NCBI GenBank assembly: GCA_002413045.1
Contig: DHWF01000002.1
Span: forward strand, 22,637 to 86,636
DNA: 64,000 bases
Direction: 5' to 3'
Source: Chloroflexi bacterium UBA5189
GTDB taxonomy: Bacteria; Chloroflexota; Limnocylindria; Limnocylindrales; CSP1-4
In this document: positions 16,287-24,879 of the stretch, one piece after another
Layout: each line of letters opens with the position of its first letter
Numbering within the stretch: the first letter of the stretch is position 1
Translations under genes and position numbers: made by a program
Notes under the pieces: generated by a model
Databases searched by the model: none
What the model was told of the DNA's origin: nothing
Seen by the model: only the letters and a program-made list of their open reading frames with translations

Positions 16287-17569
16287 GAGCTGACGAGCTC
16301 CCGAACCAGCCACGCGGCGAGGGTCCTCGCGCACGCGGTCACGGCTTCGACCGAGACCCACTCGTCTGCCGAATGCGCGACGCGCTTGTCGCCCGGCCCG
16401 AAAATCACCGTCGGCGTGTTCCCCTCCTGGACGAGGAGGCGCATGTCGGCGCCGTACGGCTCGCCGGTCAGCGGTGGTTCGTGGCCGAGGACGGCCGACG
16501 CCACCGCGGCGAGCCCAACCGGCAAGGGATGGTCCGCCGGCACTCGAGCCGACGAGAACTTGCCGCCCGTCAGCTCGACCGTCGCGGGATGCTCGCGCAG
16601 GAACGGATCGGACTCGTTGGCATCGTCGATGCAGCGGAGGAGATCGCGTTCCGCGTCGCGCCAGGTCTGGCCGAGCTTGACCCCGTAGCGGCCCTCGGCC
16701 TCGATGCGATCGATCACGCTCGATGCCCACGCGCCGCCGGAGATCTTGCCGATGATCGTGGCGTAGGGCAGGCCGTGGACGGTCATGAGCGGGTCCGTCT
16801 CGGCGGCGTTGCGCGCGGTCTCGTCGGCCTCGAGGGCGCGGACGAGCGTCTGCAGGTTGTCGAGCGCGGAGACGCCCTCGCGACGCACCGAGGCATGCGC
16901 GGCGCGCCCGGGAACGGTGAGCTTGAACGTCAGCGCCCCCGCGTGCGCGACTACGATCTCGAGGTCCGTCGGCTCGGTGATGATCGCCATGTCCCCGGTC
17001 ACGCCCGCACGGATGGCGGCGAGCATCCCCTGCCCGCCGTCCTCCTCCGACGGCACGCTGGCGATGAGAATCTCGCCTTCGAGGCGATCCTCGAGGCCGG
17101 CCGCCGTGATCGCCCGGACCGCCCCGAGGATCGATGCGACGCCACCCTTCATGTCCACGGCACCGCGTCCGTACACGCGGTCGCCCTCGCGCTCGCCGGC
17201 CCACGGATCGCGCGTCCATCTCGCGGGATCGCCGACCGGCACGACGTCCACATGGCCGACGAGCACGACCCGCCGCCCCCCAGGCCGGCCAAGCCGACCG
17301 AGCGCGATCGGGAGCCGGTCGCGCGGCATCTCATCACCGGGCCAGTCGGGATCGCGACGCGCGGCCGCCGGATCGGGCTCGAGCCGCTCCACCCGCGCGT
17401 CCGCTTCGGCGAGCAGCTCCGCCACGAGGTCCTGCACTGCGCCTTCGTCGCCGGTCACGCTCGGCACCCGGACGAGCTGCTCGACCGCCGCGGCCGTCCA
17501 ACCGGGATCGACGGCGTCCGCCGCCCGTTGCTCGACCTCGTGCAGCCCCGATTCCCCGGTCACGGTCAC
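16283..17569 (-). CDS. M20 family metallohydrolase (ArgE/DapE-like)
   Basis: A 428-residue zinc hydrolase of the ArgE/DapE/ACY1 family. Metal-binding blocks are clear: LVGHVDVVPVGD, GRGAVDMKGGVAS, ASVPSEEDGGQGM with the catalytic Glu pair, IITEPTDLEIV, and the late His in RVAHSADEWVSV. The central lid domain carries the dimerisation segment GRAAHASVRREGVSA. The start is GTG 17569, overlapping the stop of the upstream amidinohydrolase as GTGA. These enzymes remove acyl groups from N-acyl amino acids; pairing with an arginine-type amidinohydrolase suggests an acylated arginine or ornithine derivative, but this is inference. Confidence 0.9.
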   Translation of the reverse strand: MTVTGESGLHEVEQRAADAVDPGWTAAAVEQLVRVPSVTGDEGAVQDLVAELLAEADARVERLEPDPAAARRDPDWPGDEMPRDRLPIALGRLGRPGGRRVVLVGHVDVVPVGDPARWTRDPWAGEREGDRVYGRGAVDMKGGVASILGAVRAITAAGLEDRLEGEILIASVPSEEDGGQGMLAAIRAGVTGDMAIITEPTDLEIVVAHAGALTFKLTVPGRAAHASVRREGVSALDNLQTLVRALEADETARNAAETDPLMTVHGLPYATIIGKISGGAWASSVIDRIEAEGRYGVKLGQTWRDAERDLLRCIDDANESDPFLREHPATVELTGGKFSSARVPADHPLPVGLAAVASAVLGHEPPLTGEPYGADMRLLVQEGNTPTVIFGPGDKRVAHSADEWVSVEAVTACARTLAAWLVRELVSS

Positions 17570-18438
17570 CCGCGCAGGATCGGCCGAGTCATGCACGTCG
17601 GGCCGCCGGAGCCATTCATGCCGATCTCGGACGCCGCGTAGGTGTGCACCTCGGCGCCGGCCGCCGCCATCGCCGCGGCGGTTCGCGGGTTGCCCTCCGC
17701 CGCGACGACCACGCCCGGCTGCACGGCGAGCACGTTGCAGCCGAGGGTCGGGTACTCCGCCTCGGGCACCTCGATAAGCCGGTAGCGAAGGTCGCGGAGG
17801 AGGTGCCACAGGCCCACGGGCAGCAGCGGCAGGAACACGACCGCGAGATCGTCCGCGATCGGGCTGATCACCGACATCAGGTGGACCAGCTCGGCCGGGC
17901 CCTTCCAGTACGGCACGTCGAACACGCGCACGTCGCCGCCGACAAGCGCGCCCAGCTGATCAACGCCGGCCTGGTTCGTCCGCAGCGTCCGCCCGATGCA
18001 GAACAGGTCGGGTCGCAGCCAGAAGGTGTCGCCGCCCTCGATCGTTCCCGGTGGCTCGATCCGGCCGGCGGTCGGAATGCCATGGTCGAGCGTCCACGCC
18101 TCGATGACGCCGGCCTCCGGCGCGCGGTTGGGCTTGCCGGGCCGCAGCGGGATGGCGCCGCGATCGGTGACGATCAATGGGTCGTACGTGTACAGCAGGT
18201 CCGGGCTGTCGATCTCGGCGTCCAGCAGGTGGATCGTCGTGCCGAGCGAGGCGAGCAGCTCGGCGAAGGCGGCGTGCTCGCGTTGGGCGACGTCGATGTC
18301 GCACGCGTGCAGGAAGCCGTACGCGGGATCCTCGAACGCCCGCCCGAAGGCGGGGCCCGGCGCCTTCAGGAGCGCGCTTCGGAGCGAGGCCGTGTTGCTC
18401 TGGCCGCCGAAGGCCTCGAGGCTCGGTGCTTCGATCAC
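17566..18438 (-). CDS. Arginine deiminase/DDAH-superfamily amidinohydrolase
   Basis: A 290-residue guanidino-group modifying enzyme of the pentein fold. Visible motifs are the acidic EGGDTFWL, the His-containing ELVHLMSVISPI, and the C-terminal nucleophile region GGPTCMTRPI, which together form the Cys-His-Glu/Asp catalytic set of dimethylargininases, arginine deiminases and amidinotransferases. Hydrolysis of a guanidino substrate such as arginine or dimethylarginine is expected. I start it at GTG 18438, where homology begins and TATCCT lies 6 nt upstream. It is first in a two-gene unit with the M20 hydrolase. DDAH versus arginine deiminase cannot be settled by eye. Confidence 0.85.
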   Translation of the reverse strand: MIEAPSLEAFGGQSNTASLRSALLKAPGPAFGRAFEDPAYGFLHACDIDVAQREHAAFAELLASLGTTIHLLDAEIDSPDLLYTYDPLIVTDRGAIPLRPGKPNRAPEAGVIEAWTLDHGIPTAGRIEPPGTIEGGDTFWLRPDLFCIGRTLRTNQAGVDQLGALVGGDVRVFDVPYWKGPAELVHLMSVISPIADDLAVVFLPLLPVGLWHLLRDLRYRLIEVPEAEYPTLGCNVLAVQPGVVVAAEGNPRTAAAMAAAGAEVHTYAASEIGMNGSGGPTCMTRPILRG

Positions 18439-18444
18439 CGGCGC

Positions 18445-18450
18445 AGGATA
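18445..18450 (-). promoter_or_regulatory. -10 element TATCCT, leaderless start
   Basis: TATCCT ends 6 nt before GTG 18438 of the amidinohydrolase. Confidence 0.48.
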
Positions 18451-18522
18451 GGTCAGGCGGCGGCGCGCCTGGACGCCTGCCACAACCTGGCCAGTGGCGC
18501 GTCTCACCGGCGGAGGGGAACG

Positions 18523-21500
18523 ATGGAGGCAGGCCCAATGCCCGGTGGTTCGGAACCGCGTGGTCGCGCATTCGATCGAGTGAGGGCGGCGAAGGCCGCG
18601 GTCGCGGTCGGGGTGCTCGTGATCGTGGCCGCGATCCTCGCGCCGACGACGCTGACCCACCCGACCGCCAGTCCCGGCCACTCCATCGTGCCGGCGTCGA
18701 CCCAGGTCGCCGCGCAGCCAACGACATCCCCGACGGATGCCCCCGAGGCGTGGTCAGGCCTCGCGCTCGGGCCGTACGTTGCGGACGCGGAGCTCGTCGC
18801 CGACGACAGCGATCGGACCGGCATCGGGACGACGACCTCGTTCACGTTGCGATCCCTCACCTCGACCCCTGCGGTCGAGCTCGCACGGGGCCTCCAAGTC
18901 GATCCGCCGGTCAAGCTCGCCATCACCGCCGGCGCGACGGCCGACACGGCGACCGTTCGGCCAGTCAGCCCGCTCGCCGTCGGCCAGCGTTATCGCGTTC
19001 GCCTCGAGTCGACCGACGGCTCGCTCGCGGGAACGTGGGCCTTCCGGACCAGGGCTCCGCTGCACGTCGTCGGCACCCTGCCGGGCGACCACGCAGTGGA
19101 CGTTCCCACGAACACCGGCGTCGAGATCACCTTCGACCAGGACGGCGTCACCGGTGTGGCCGATCACCTCTCGATCGCTCCGAAGGTTGCCGGACGCTTC
19201 GAGGAGCACGGCCGGACGTGGGCCTTCGTGGCCACCAAGCCCCTCGCCAAGGCGACGATCTACACCCTCACCGTCCACAAGGGCATCGGCCTCACCGGCT
19301 CCACCGAGACCCTCGAGTCCGACCTGACCTTCCGGTTCGAGACCGCCGCGACCGCCGGCCCGACGCCGCGCATCGAATTCGGCCGAGCCATGATCGAGAT
19401 CCCGCCGGATCAGAAGCCGACGGTCCTGGTCACGGACCAGGCCTCGGATGAGAAGGAGGGTCCCGCAGCCACGAGCGTCGGGATCGTGATCCATCGCCTG
19501 CCCGACTTCAAGGCCGTCATCGCTGCGGCTGTCGCGCTCGCCGGTCCCGATTCGTGGGCCATCGCCGCGCCATCCGCCACCGTCTCGACCACCGGGCTGA
19601 CCAAGGTCGCCGAGGCCAACGCCCCGATCGTGCAGTCCGATGCCGGGCCGCTCATGACCATCCCGGTCCGGCTCGCCAAGGGCGCCTACCTCATCACCAT
19701 CCAGCAGCCCGGCGCCCCGGCGCAGCTGCTCATCCAGGTCACCAACGTGTCCGCCTACGCGATTGCCGGCACGCAGACCAGCGTCGTCTGGGTCAACGAC
19801 CTCGGCAGCGATGCATCCGTCGCGGGCGCCACGGTCTCGATCACGGGCGGGCGGCTCCTCGGAACCACGGGCGCCGACGGGGTCGTCCGGGTCCCGACGC
19901 CCACCGAGCTTGGCGTTGTCCAGGACCCGCTGGCGGGTGCAGATACTCCGGCCCCGCTGCCAGCCAAGTTCCTGACGGTCACGGCAGCCGGCCTCGGCAG
20001 CCTGCTGGTCCCTCTCGGCCTCCCGATTCCGTACGGCTACGCGAACGCGACCTCGTGGTGGTACGGCCCGGGCTCGGATGCATGGTGGCTGCTCGTCGGG
20101 ACCGATCGCACGACGTACCGCCAGACCGACACGGTCCACGTCTACGGCACGATCCGTGCCCGCTCCGACCGCTCCGTCCCCGACGGGATCGAGCTCCGTC
20201 TCCGAGCGCCCGACAGCTCACCGGACGCCCCAATCCTGCGGGTGCCGGTCCACGCAACCGCGCGCGGTGTCTTCACCGCGGACCTCCACATCGCCGACCT
20301 GCCGCGCGCGCAATACGAGATCGACCTGTTTGTCGGCAAGGCGCTCGTGTCGTCCGTGTGGGTCTACGTGGGCGGCATCGTCAAGCCGGCCTACCAGGTC
20401 GACGCACACACCGACCGGCACTCGTACCTGGCGGGGGCCAGCGTCACGATCTCGACGACGACGGCCTTCTACGACGGCACGCCGGTGCCGGGCATGGAGC
20501 TGCAGTTCACCGCCGGCGACCAGCACGCGACGGCCGTCACCGATGTCCTCGGGAAGGCGAGCGTCGTCCTCAAGGCAGTCACCGAGGACGGACCAGAAGG
20601 CGTCGGCAACATGCAGGTCGACGTCGCGCCCGTCCATCCGGAGGAGGGCCAGATCGGCGCGACCCTGTACGTCCCCGTGATCCCGTCCCGTTCGTGGATC
20701 ACTGGCGCGGGCACCGTCACCGGCGGCAACATCGTCGTCACGGGCACCCTGTCCTCCTTCGATCTCGCCGGCTACGAGGCCGCGCTGGCCGCCGGCGGCA
20801 GCCTCGACGATCCCGCTGGTGCCCCGATCGCGGGCGGCACCGTCCAGGCCCAGGTCACGCACCTGGTCGAGCACCGCGTGCAGACCGGCACGACCTACGA
20901 CTTCATCGAGAAGAAGGTCGTGCCCCAGTACGAGACCACGCAGACCGAGGTCATCCTCGGGACGCATACGCTGACCTCCGCGGCCGACGGCGCGTTCAGG
21001 CTTTCCATCCCGGCCCCCGTCGCAAAGGACACCTACGGGATCCGGCTCACCTCCGCCGACGCGCAGGGCCGGAAGGTCCAGCTCAGCGTGCAGGCGACGG
21101 CAACCGCCAACGTCTCCCCGTGGCCGACCGCCTACCTCGAGGTCCCCGGCGGCTGCGGCATCCCGAGCCTGCCGAGCCGGCTCGATACCCCTGTCAAGCT
21201 CACGATGCGGCAGGGCGACGGCACCACCGCCGCAGGCGGGCGCTTCCTGTTCGTCGTCGGCGAGGTCGGCGCGCTCGAGGCCACCGTCCAGGACAGCCCG
21301 ACCTTCACACGCACGCTCCGCGACGCGGACCTGCCCGGGTTCACGGCGCGCGGCGTGTGGCTCACGAACGACGGCTATCAGGTGGCCGATGTCGTCGTCG
21401 ATGTCGATCAGCAGGACAAGGCGGTCACGATCCACCTGCAGCCGGACCGGGCGAGCTACCAGCCCGGTGATCAGGTCACGATCGGGGTCACGACGACCGG

Positions 21501-23559
21501 CCCGACCGGCCACCTGGTCGCCGCCGACGTGGTGATCCAGGGCGTGGACCAGAAGCTGTACACGCTGGGCGCGGCGAGCGATGTCAACCCGCTCGACCAG
21601 CTCATGAGCCAGGTGTCGCCCGGGTTCCTCGCGAGCTACCAATCGCACGCCGTTCCCGTTCCCGATGGCGGCGGCTGCGGTGACACCGGAGGCGGTGACC
21701 GCGGCGACTTCCGGGACACGGTGGCGTTCCAGCGCATCACGACCGATGCGTCCGGAAAGGGCTCGATTTCCTTCAAGCTCTCCGACGACCTCACGAGCTG
21801 GCACATGTCGGCCATGGCAGTGACCGCCGCGCTCGACGCCGGCCAGGCCTCGGTCCTCATCCCGGTCGGGCTGCCGTTCTTCGCCGACGCATCGCTGGCG
21901 CCGGAGTACCTCGTCGGCGACCAGCCGGTCCTGCGCCTCCGCGGCTACGGCGACGGGCTGGCCACCGGCGACCACGTTCGCTTCGTCGTGTCGGCGCCGA
22001 GCCTCGGGCTGGCGCCCGCGGTCGTCGCAGGCAACGCCTTCGAGGCGCTCCGCCTCGCACTGCCGACGATGGTCGCGGGCGACCACTCGATCCGAATCGA
22101 GGCCACCGCGACGCATGCCGGGAAGCAGCTGAGCGATGTCCTGATCCGGACCGTCCACATCGTGGACAGCCGCCTCGGGACCGTCGCGGCGAGTTACGAC
22201 CTGCTCGGCCCCGACTTCCGCCCGCAGGGCGGCAACGGCCTGACGACGTTCGTCGTGACCGACGCTGGGCGGGGCAGGCTCATCGCCCCGTTGCGTGACC
22301 TCGCGGCCTCGACGAGCGCTCGCTTCGATCGGACGGCCGCAGCCGAGCTGGCGCGCCAGCTTCTGATCGACGAATTCGACGTTCCGCCGACCTCGCTCCC
22401 GACAACCGGCTTCGACGCGGATCGGTACCAGACGGGCGACGGCGTGGCACTCCTCCCCTACGGCTCGGCGGACCTGTTCCTCGCCGCACGCGCGGCACTG
22501 GCGGCAGGGTCGGTCATGGACATCGACGGGCTCCGGAGCGCCTTCCAGGCCGAGCTCGAGAACGGTGATTCGTCGAACAGCGAGCGGCGGATCGTCGCGC
22601 TTGCCGGCCTCGCCGGGACCGGCGCCGACGTCCTCGAGCAGCTACGCGGCTACGACGCCACGACCCTCACGCTTCGAGAGCAGCTCTGGCTGGCCCTCGG
22701 GTTCGCGGCCGCCGGCGACGAGGCCAGCGCCCGCACGATCGAGCGGATGGTCCTCGCGGCGAGCGGCCAGCGGCTGGGGCCGTGGGTTCGCCTCGCGGCG
22801 GGCTCGTCCCTCGACGATTCGCTCGAGGCCTCGGGGCTGTTGCTCCTCCTCGCGGCGCGACTCGGCGATCCGATCGCAAACGACGTCTCGCGGTACCTCA
22901 CCGACCATCCATCGACGGAGCAGGTGTTCCCGCTCGAGCAGCTGGGCTACGTCCAGGGCATGCTCGACCGCCTGCCGAAGACCGCCGGACGATTTGCCTG
23001 GACGGTCGACGGACGGCGCCACGACGTCACGCTCGAGCCGGGCGGCTCGTTCAGCCTCGTACTGACGCCGGGCCAGCGGGCGGGCCTGCGGCTCGAGCCA
23101 CTTGCCGGCCAGCTTGCGGTCGCCACCACCTGGACGGCGACGGGCGGCGCCCTCCCGGCCGATCCGACGATGTCGGTCGTCAGGACCGTCACGCCGGCCG
23201 GTGACGCGTCGGACGCCCACCTCGTCAAGGTCACGCTGACGGTGTCCTTCGGAGCCCAGGCACCCGGCGGCTGCTATCGCCTGACCGACCTGCTCCCGTC
23301 CGGGCTCGCGCCGGTCGTCGCCGGCGCCGGCTGGAGTGACGAGGAATCGGAAGGTCCCCCCGACGTGATCGGTCCGTACGATATCGACGGGCAGATCGTG
23401 TCGTGGTGCGTCTCGCCGCAGGACCTGCAACACGTCTACGGCTACTCGGCGCGCGTCGTCACGGCAGGCACGTACCGCTGGGAGCCCGCCGTCGTGCAGT
23501 CCGAGGTTGCCCCGACGGTCGGGTCCTCGACGCCCGCGACGACCTACACGATCCGCTAG
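18523..23559 (+). CDS. Large membrane-anchored alpha-2-macroglobulin-like protein lacking a thioester
   Basis: A 1678-residue surface protein. A cytoplasmic N-terminus and one helix (residues 23-42) anchor it. Two Ig-like SbsA/Big_5 modules follow (ATVRPVSPLAVGQRYRVRLES; GDHAVDVPTNTGVEITFDQDG), then macroglobulin-type domains (YRQTDTVHVYGTIRARSD, AYQVDAHTDRHSYLAGASVTI, YQPGDQVTIGVTT), a Gly-rich insertion GGGCGDTGGGDRGD near residue 1050, and an A2M core with ISFKLSDDLTSWHMSAMAVT. A helical toroid-like part (about 1240-1500) follows, but the thioester motif GCGEQ is absent. ATG 18523 has GGAGGGGAA 4 nt upstream. Bacterial A2Ms trap proteases or stabilise envelopes; without thioester, covalent trapping is unlikely. 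Its stop shares CTAG with the convergent gene. Confidence 0.87.
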   Translation: MEAGPMPGGSEPRGRAFDRVRAAKAAVAVGVLVIVAAILAPTTLTHPTASPGHSIVPASTQVAAQPTTSPTDAPEAWSGLALGPYVADAELVADDSDRTGIGTTTSFTLRSLTSTPAVELARGLQVDPPVKLAITAGATADTATVRPVSPLAVGQRYRVRLESTDGSLAGTWAFRTRAPLHVVGTLPGDHAVDVPTNTGVEITFDQDGVTGVADHLSIAPKVAGRFEEHGRTWAFVATKPLAKATIYTLTVHKGIGLTGSTETLESDLTFRFETAATAGPTPRIEFGRAMIEIPPDQKPTVLVTDQASDEKEGPAATSVGIVIHRLPDFKAVIAAAVALAGPDSWAIAAPSATVSTTGLTKVAEANAPIVQSDAGPLMTIPVRLAKGAYLITIQQPGAPAQLLIQVTNVSAYAIAGTQTSVVWVNDLGSDASVAGATVSITGGRLLGTTGADGVVRVPTPTELGVVQDPLAGADTPAPLPAKFLTVTAAGLGSLLVPLGLPIPYGYANATSWWYGPGSDAWWLLVGTDRTTYRQTDTVHVYGTIRARSDRSVPDGIELRLRAPDSSPDAPILRVPVHATARGVFTADLHIADLPRAQYEIDLFVGKALVSSVWVYVGGIVKPAYQVDAHTDRHSYLAGASVTISTTTAFYDGTPVPGMELQFTAGDQHATAVTDVLGKASVVLKAVTEDGPEGVGNMQVDVAPVHPEEGQIGATLYVPVIPSRSWITGAGTVTGGNIVVTGTLSSFDLAGYEAALAAGGSLDDPAGAPIAGGTVQAQVTHLVEHRVQTGTTYDFIEKKVVPQYETTQTEVILGTHTLTSAADGAFRLSIPAPVAKDTYGIRLTSADAQGRKVQLSVQATATANVSPWPTAYLEVPGGCGIPSLPSRLDTPVKLTMRQGDGTTAAGGRFLFVVGEVGALEATVQDSPTFTRTLRDADLPGFTARGVWLTNDGYQVADVVVDVDQQDKAVTIHLQPDRASYQPGDQVTIGVTTTGPTGHLVAADVVIQGVDQKLYTLGAASDVNPLDQLMSQVSPGFLASYQSHAVPVPDGGGCGDTGGGDRGDFRDTVAFQRITTDASGKGSISFKLSDDLTSWHMSAMAVTAALDAGQASVLIPVGLPFFADASLAPEYLVGDQPVLRLRGYGDGLATGDHVRFVVSAPSLGLAPAVVAGNAFEALRLALPTMVAGDHSIRIEATATHAGKQLSDVLIRTVHIVDSRLGTVAASYDLLGPDFRPQGGNGLTTFVVTDAGRGRLIAPLRDLAASTSARFDRTAAAELARQLLIDEFDVPPTSLPTTGFDADRYQTGDGVALLPYGSADLFLAARAALAAGSVMDIDGLRSAFQAELENGDSSNSERRIVALAGLAGTGADVLEQLRGYDATTLTLREQLWLALGFAAAGDEASARTIERMVLAASGQRLGPWVRLAAGSSLDDSLEASGLLLLLAARLGDPIANDVSRYLTDHPSTEQVFPLEQLGYVQGMLDRLPKTAGRFAWTVDGRRHDVTLEPGGSFSLVLTPGQRAGLRLEPLAGQLAVATTWTATGGALPADPTMSVVRTVTPAGDASDAHLVKVTLTVSFGAQAPGGCYRLTDLLPSGLAPVVAGAGWSDEESEGPPDVIGPYDIDGQIVSWCVSPQDLQHVYGYSARVVTAGTYRWEPAVVQSEVAPTVGSSTPATTYTIR

Positions 23560-24794
23560 CCGGCGAGCTCCGCCAGCTCGTCGGCGAGGCGGTCGATCTC
23601 GGCGCGCGTGTTGTAGTGCGTCAAGCCGATGCGAACCACGCCGTCCGGCGCGAGCCCGAGCCGCTCGATGAGGCCGGTGGCATAGAAGTCGCCGTCCCAG
23701 ACGGCGATGCCGCGCTCGCCGAGTCGCGCGGCCGCATCGTGGGGCGTGATGCCCGTGATGGTGATCGCCACGGTCGGGGTTCGTCGCTCGACGTCCGCGT
23801 CGGCGGTCAGGCCGACGATCGAGATCCCGTCGATCGCCCCGATGCGCGCCGCCAGGTGCCGGTACAGCTCCATCTCGTAGGCCCGGATCGCGTGCATCCC
23901 GGCGAGCACGCGCTCGCGTCGGGAGCCGTCGGCGGGCGCGCCGCCGTAGCGAACGCCGACGTCGGCGAGGTACTCGATCGCGGCGAGGGCGCCGGCGTAG
24001 CCCTCGAAGTTCCCCGTGCCGGTCTCGAACCGATGCGAGGCCGGGCGGACCTTGTATGCCGGCAGCCGATCCGCGATCTCGCGCCGCGCATACAGCGCGC
24101 CGACGTGCGGACCGAAGAACTTGTAGACCGAGCAGGCGACGAAGTCGGCGTCCACGGCGCGCGCGTCGAGCGGGAGGTGCGGCGCGGCGTGGACCGCATC
24201 GACGAACAGCCACGCCCCCGCGCGGTGGGCGCGCGCGGCGACCTCGGCGACCGGGTTGATCGTGCCCACCGCGTTCGACGCCCAGCCGACGGAAACCAGC
24301 CTCGTGCGCTCGTTGAGGAGCGGGTCGAGGTCCTCGAGGCGAAGGGTGCAGTCGGCGAGATTCGGCTCCCAGGTGCGGACGATCACCTCGCTGTCCCGGG
24401 CCGCGGCGATCCACGGGTCGACGTTGGCCTGGTGATCGAGCCCCGAGACCACGATCTCGTCGCCGGGTCGGAAGGTCGCGACGATCGACCGCGAAACGTG
24501 GAACGTGAGGGTGGTCATGTTCGGCCCGAGGGTGATCTCGTTCGCGTCCACGCCGAGCAGGTCGGCGAGGGCGGCGTGGGCATCGTCGACGATGGCATCC
24601 GATCGCTGCGAGGTCGGGAACAGGCCGCCGTGATTCGCGTTCGACTCGCGGTAGTAGCGCGACACCGCGTCGATCACCGATTCCGGGACCTGGGTCCCGC
24701 CGGGGCCGTCGAAGAACGCCATCGGGCGGCCGTCATGGGTCAGCGAGAGCGCCGGGAACCGGCCGCGAATGGCGTCGACATCGAAGATGGTCAT
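23556..24794 (-). CDS. Class V aminotransferase, cysteine desulfurase-like
   Basis: A 412-residue PLP enzyme of the cysteine desulfurase-like subgroup. Hallmarks include FFDGPGGTQVPESVIDAV, SNANHGGLFPTS, FVDAVHAAPHLPLDARAVD and the Schiff-base Lys in ACSVYKFFGPHVGALYAR. Where group II desulfurases have the catalytic Cys in an R.G..C segment, this protein reads AVWDGDFYATGLIERLG, with no Cys, so persulfide chemistry through the usual mechanism is doubtful. A kynureninase- or lyase-like activity is possible. ATG 24794 has TAGCAT 8 nt upstream. It is divergent from a MarR regulator and shares a palindromic operator region, suggesting control by it. Confidence 0.87.
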   Translation of the reverse strand: MTIFDVDAIRGRFPALSLTHDGRPMAFFDGPGGTQVPESVIDAVSRYYRESNANHGGLFPTSQRSDAIVDDAHAALADLLGVDANEITLGPNMTTLTFHVSRSIVATFRPGDEIVVSGLDHQANVDPWIAAARDSEVIVRTWEPNLADCTLRLEDLDPLLNERTRLVSVGWASNAVGTINPVAEVAARAHRAGAWLFVDAVHAAPHLPLDARAVDADFVACSVYKFFGPHVGALYARREIADRLPAYKVRPASHRFETGTGNFEGYAGALAAIEYLADVGVRYGGAPADGSRRERVLAGMHAIRAYEMELYRHLAARIGAIDGISIVGLTADADVERRTPTVAITITGITPHDAAARLGERGIAVWDGDFYATGLIERLGLAPDGVVRIGLTHYNTRAEIDRLADELAELAG

Positions 24795-24802
24795 GGGGCG
24801 GG

Positions 24803-24808
24803 ATGCTA
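24803..24808 (-). promoter_or_regulatory. -10 element TAGCAT, leaderless start
   Basis: TAGCAT ends 8 nt before ATG 24794 of the cysteine desulfurase-like gene. Confidence 0.45.
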
Positions 24809-24836
24809 GCCGGTCGGCGTGCCTCCGTTCCGGTGC

Positions 24837-24856
24837 GTCGTTGACCGCGCAACGAC
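24837..24856. promoter_or_regulatory. Candidate MarR operator
   Basis: GTCGTTG-N6-CAACGAC is a perfect 7-6-7 inverted repeat. It covers the -35 of the marR promoter (24841-24846) and lies near the -40 position of the divergent desulfurase-like gene, the expected position for autoregulation and control of the neighbour. Confidence 0.6.
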
Positions 24857-24870
24857 TCGGGCCGTACGAT
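24841..24870 (+). promoter_or_regulatory. Promoter TTGACC-18-TACGAT of marR
   Basis: -35 TTGACC (24841-24846) and -10 TACGAT (24865-24870) are 18 nt apart, with the ATG at 24880 only 9 nt beyond the -10, so the mRNA is probably leaderless. Confidence 0.65.
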
Positions 24871-24879
24871 GGACTGGTC

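Noticed and set aside
17134..18522. In-frame upstream extension of the alpha-2-macroglobulin-like gene by over 460 codons
   Set aside because: The extension runs antisense to the amidinohydrolase and M20 genes and is Arg/Pro-rich shadow coding; the true start at 18523 has a strong ribosome binding site and begins a membrane anchor.
20218..22158. A long open frame of over 600 codons on the minus strand inside the A2M-like gene
   Set aside because: Composition is Arg/Gly/Asp-rich without any domain, as expected from reverse reading of GC-rich codons.
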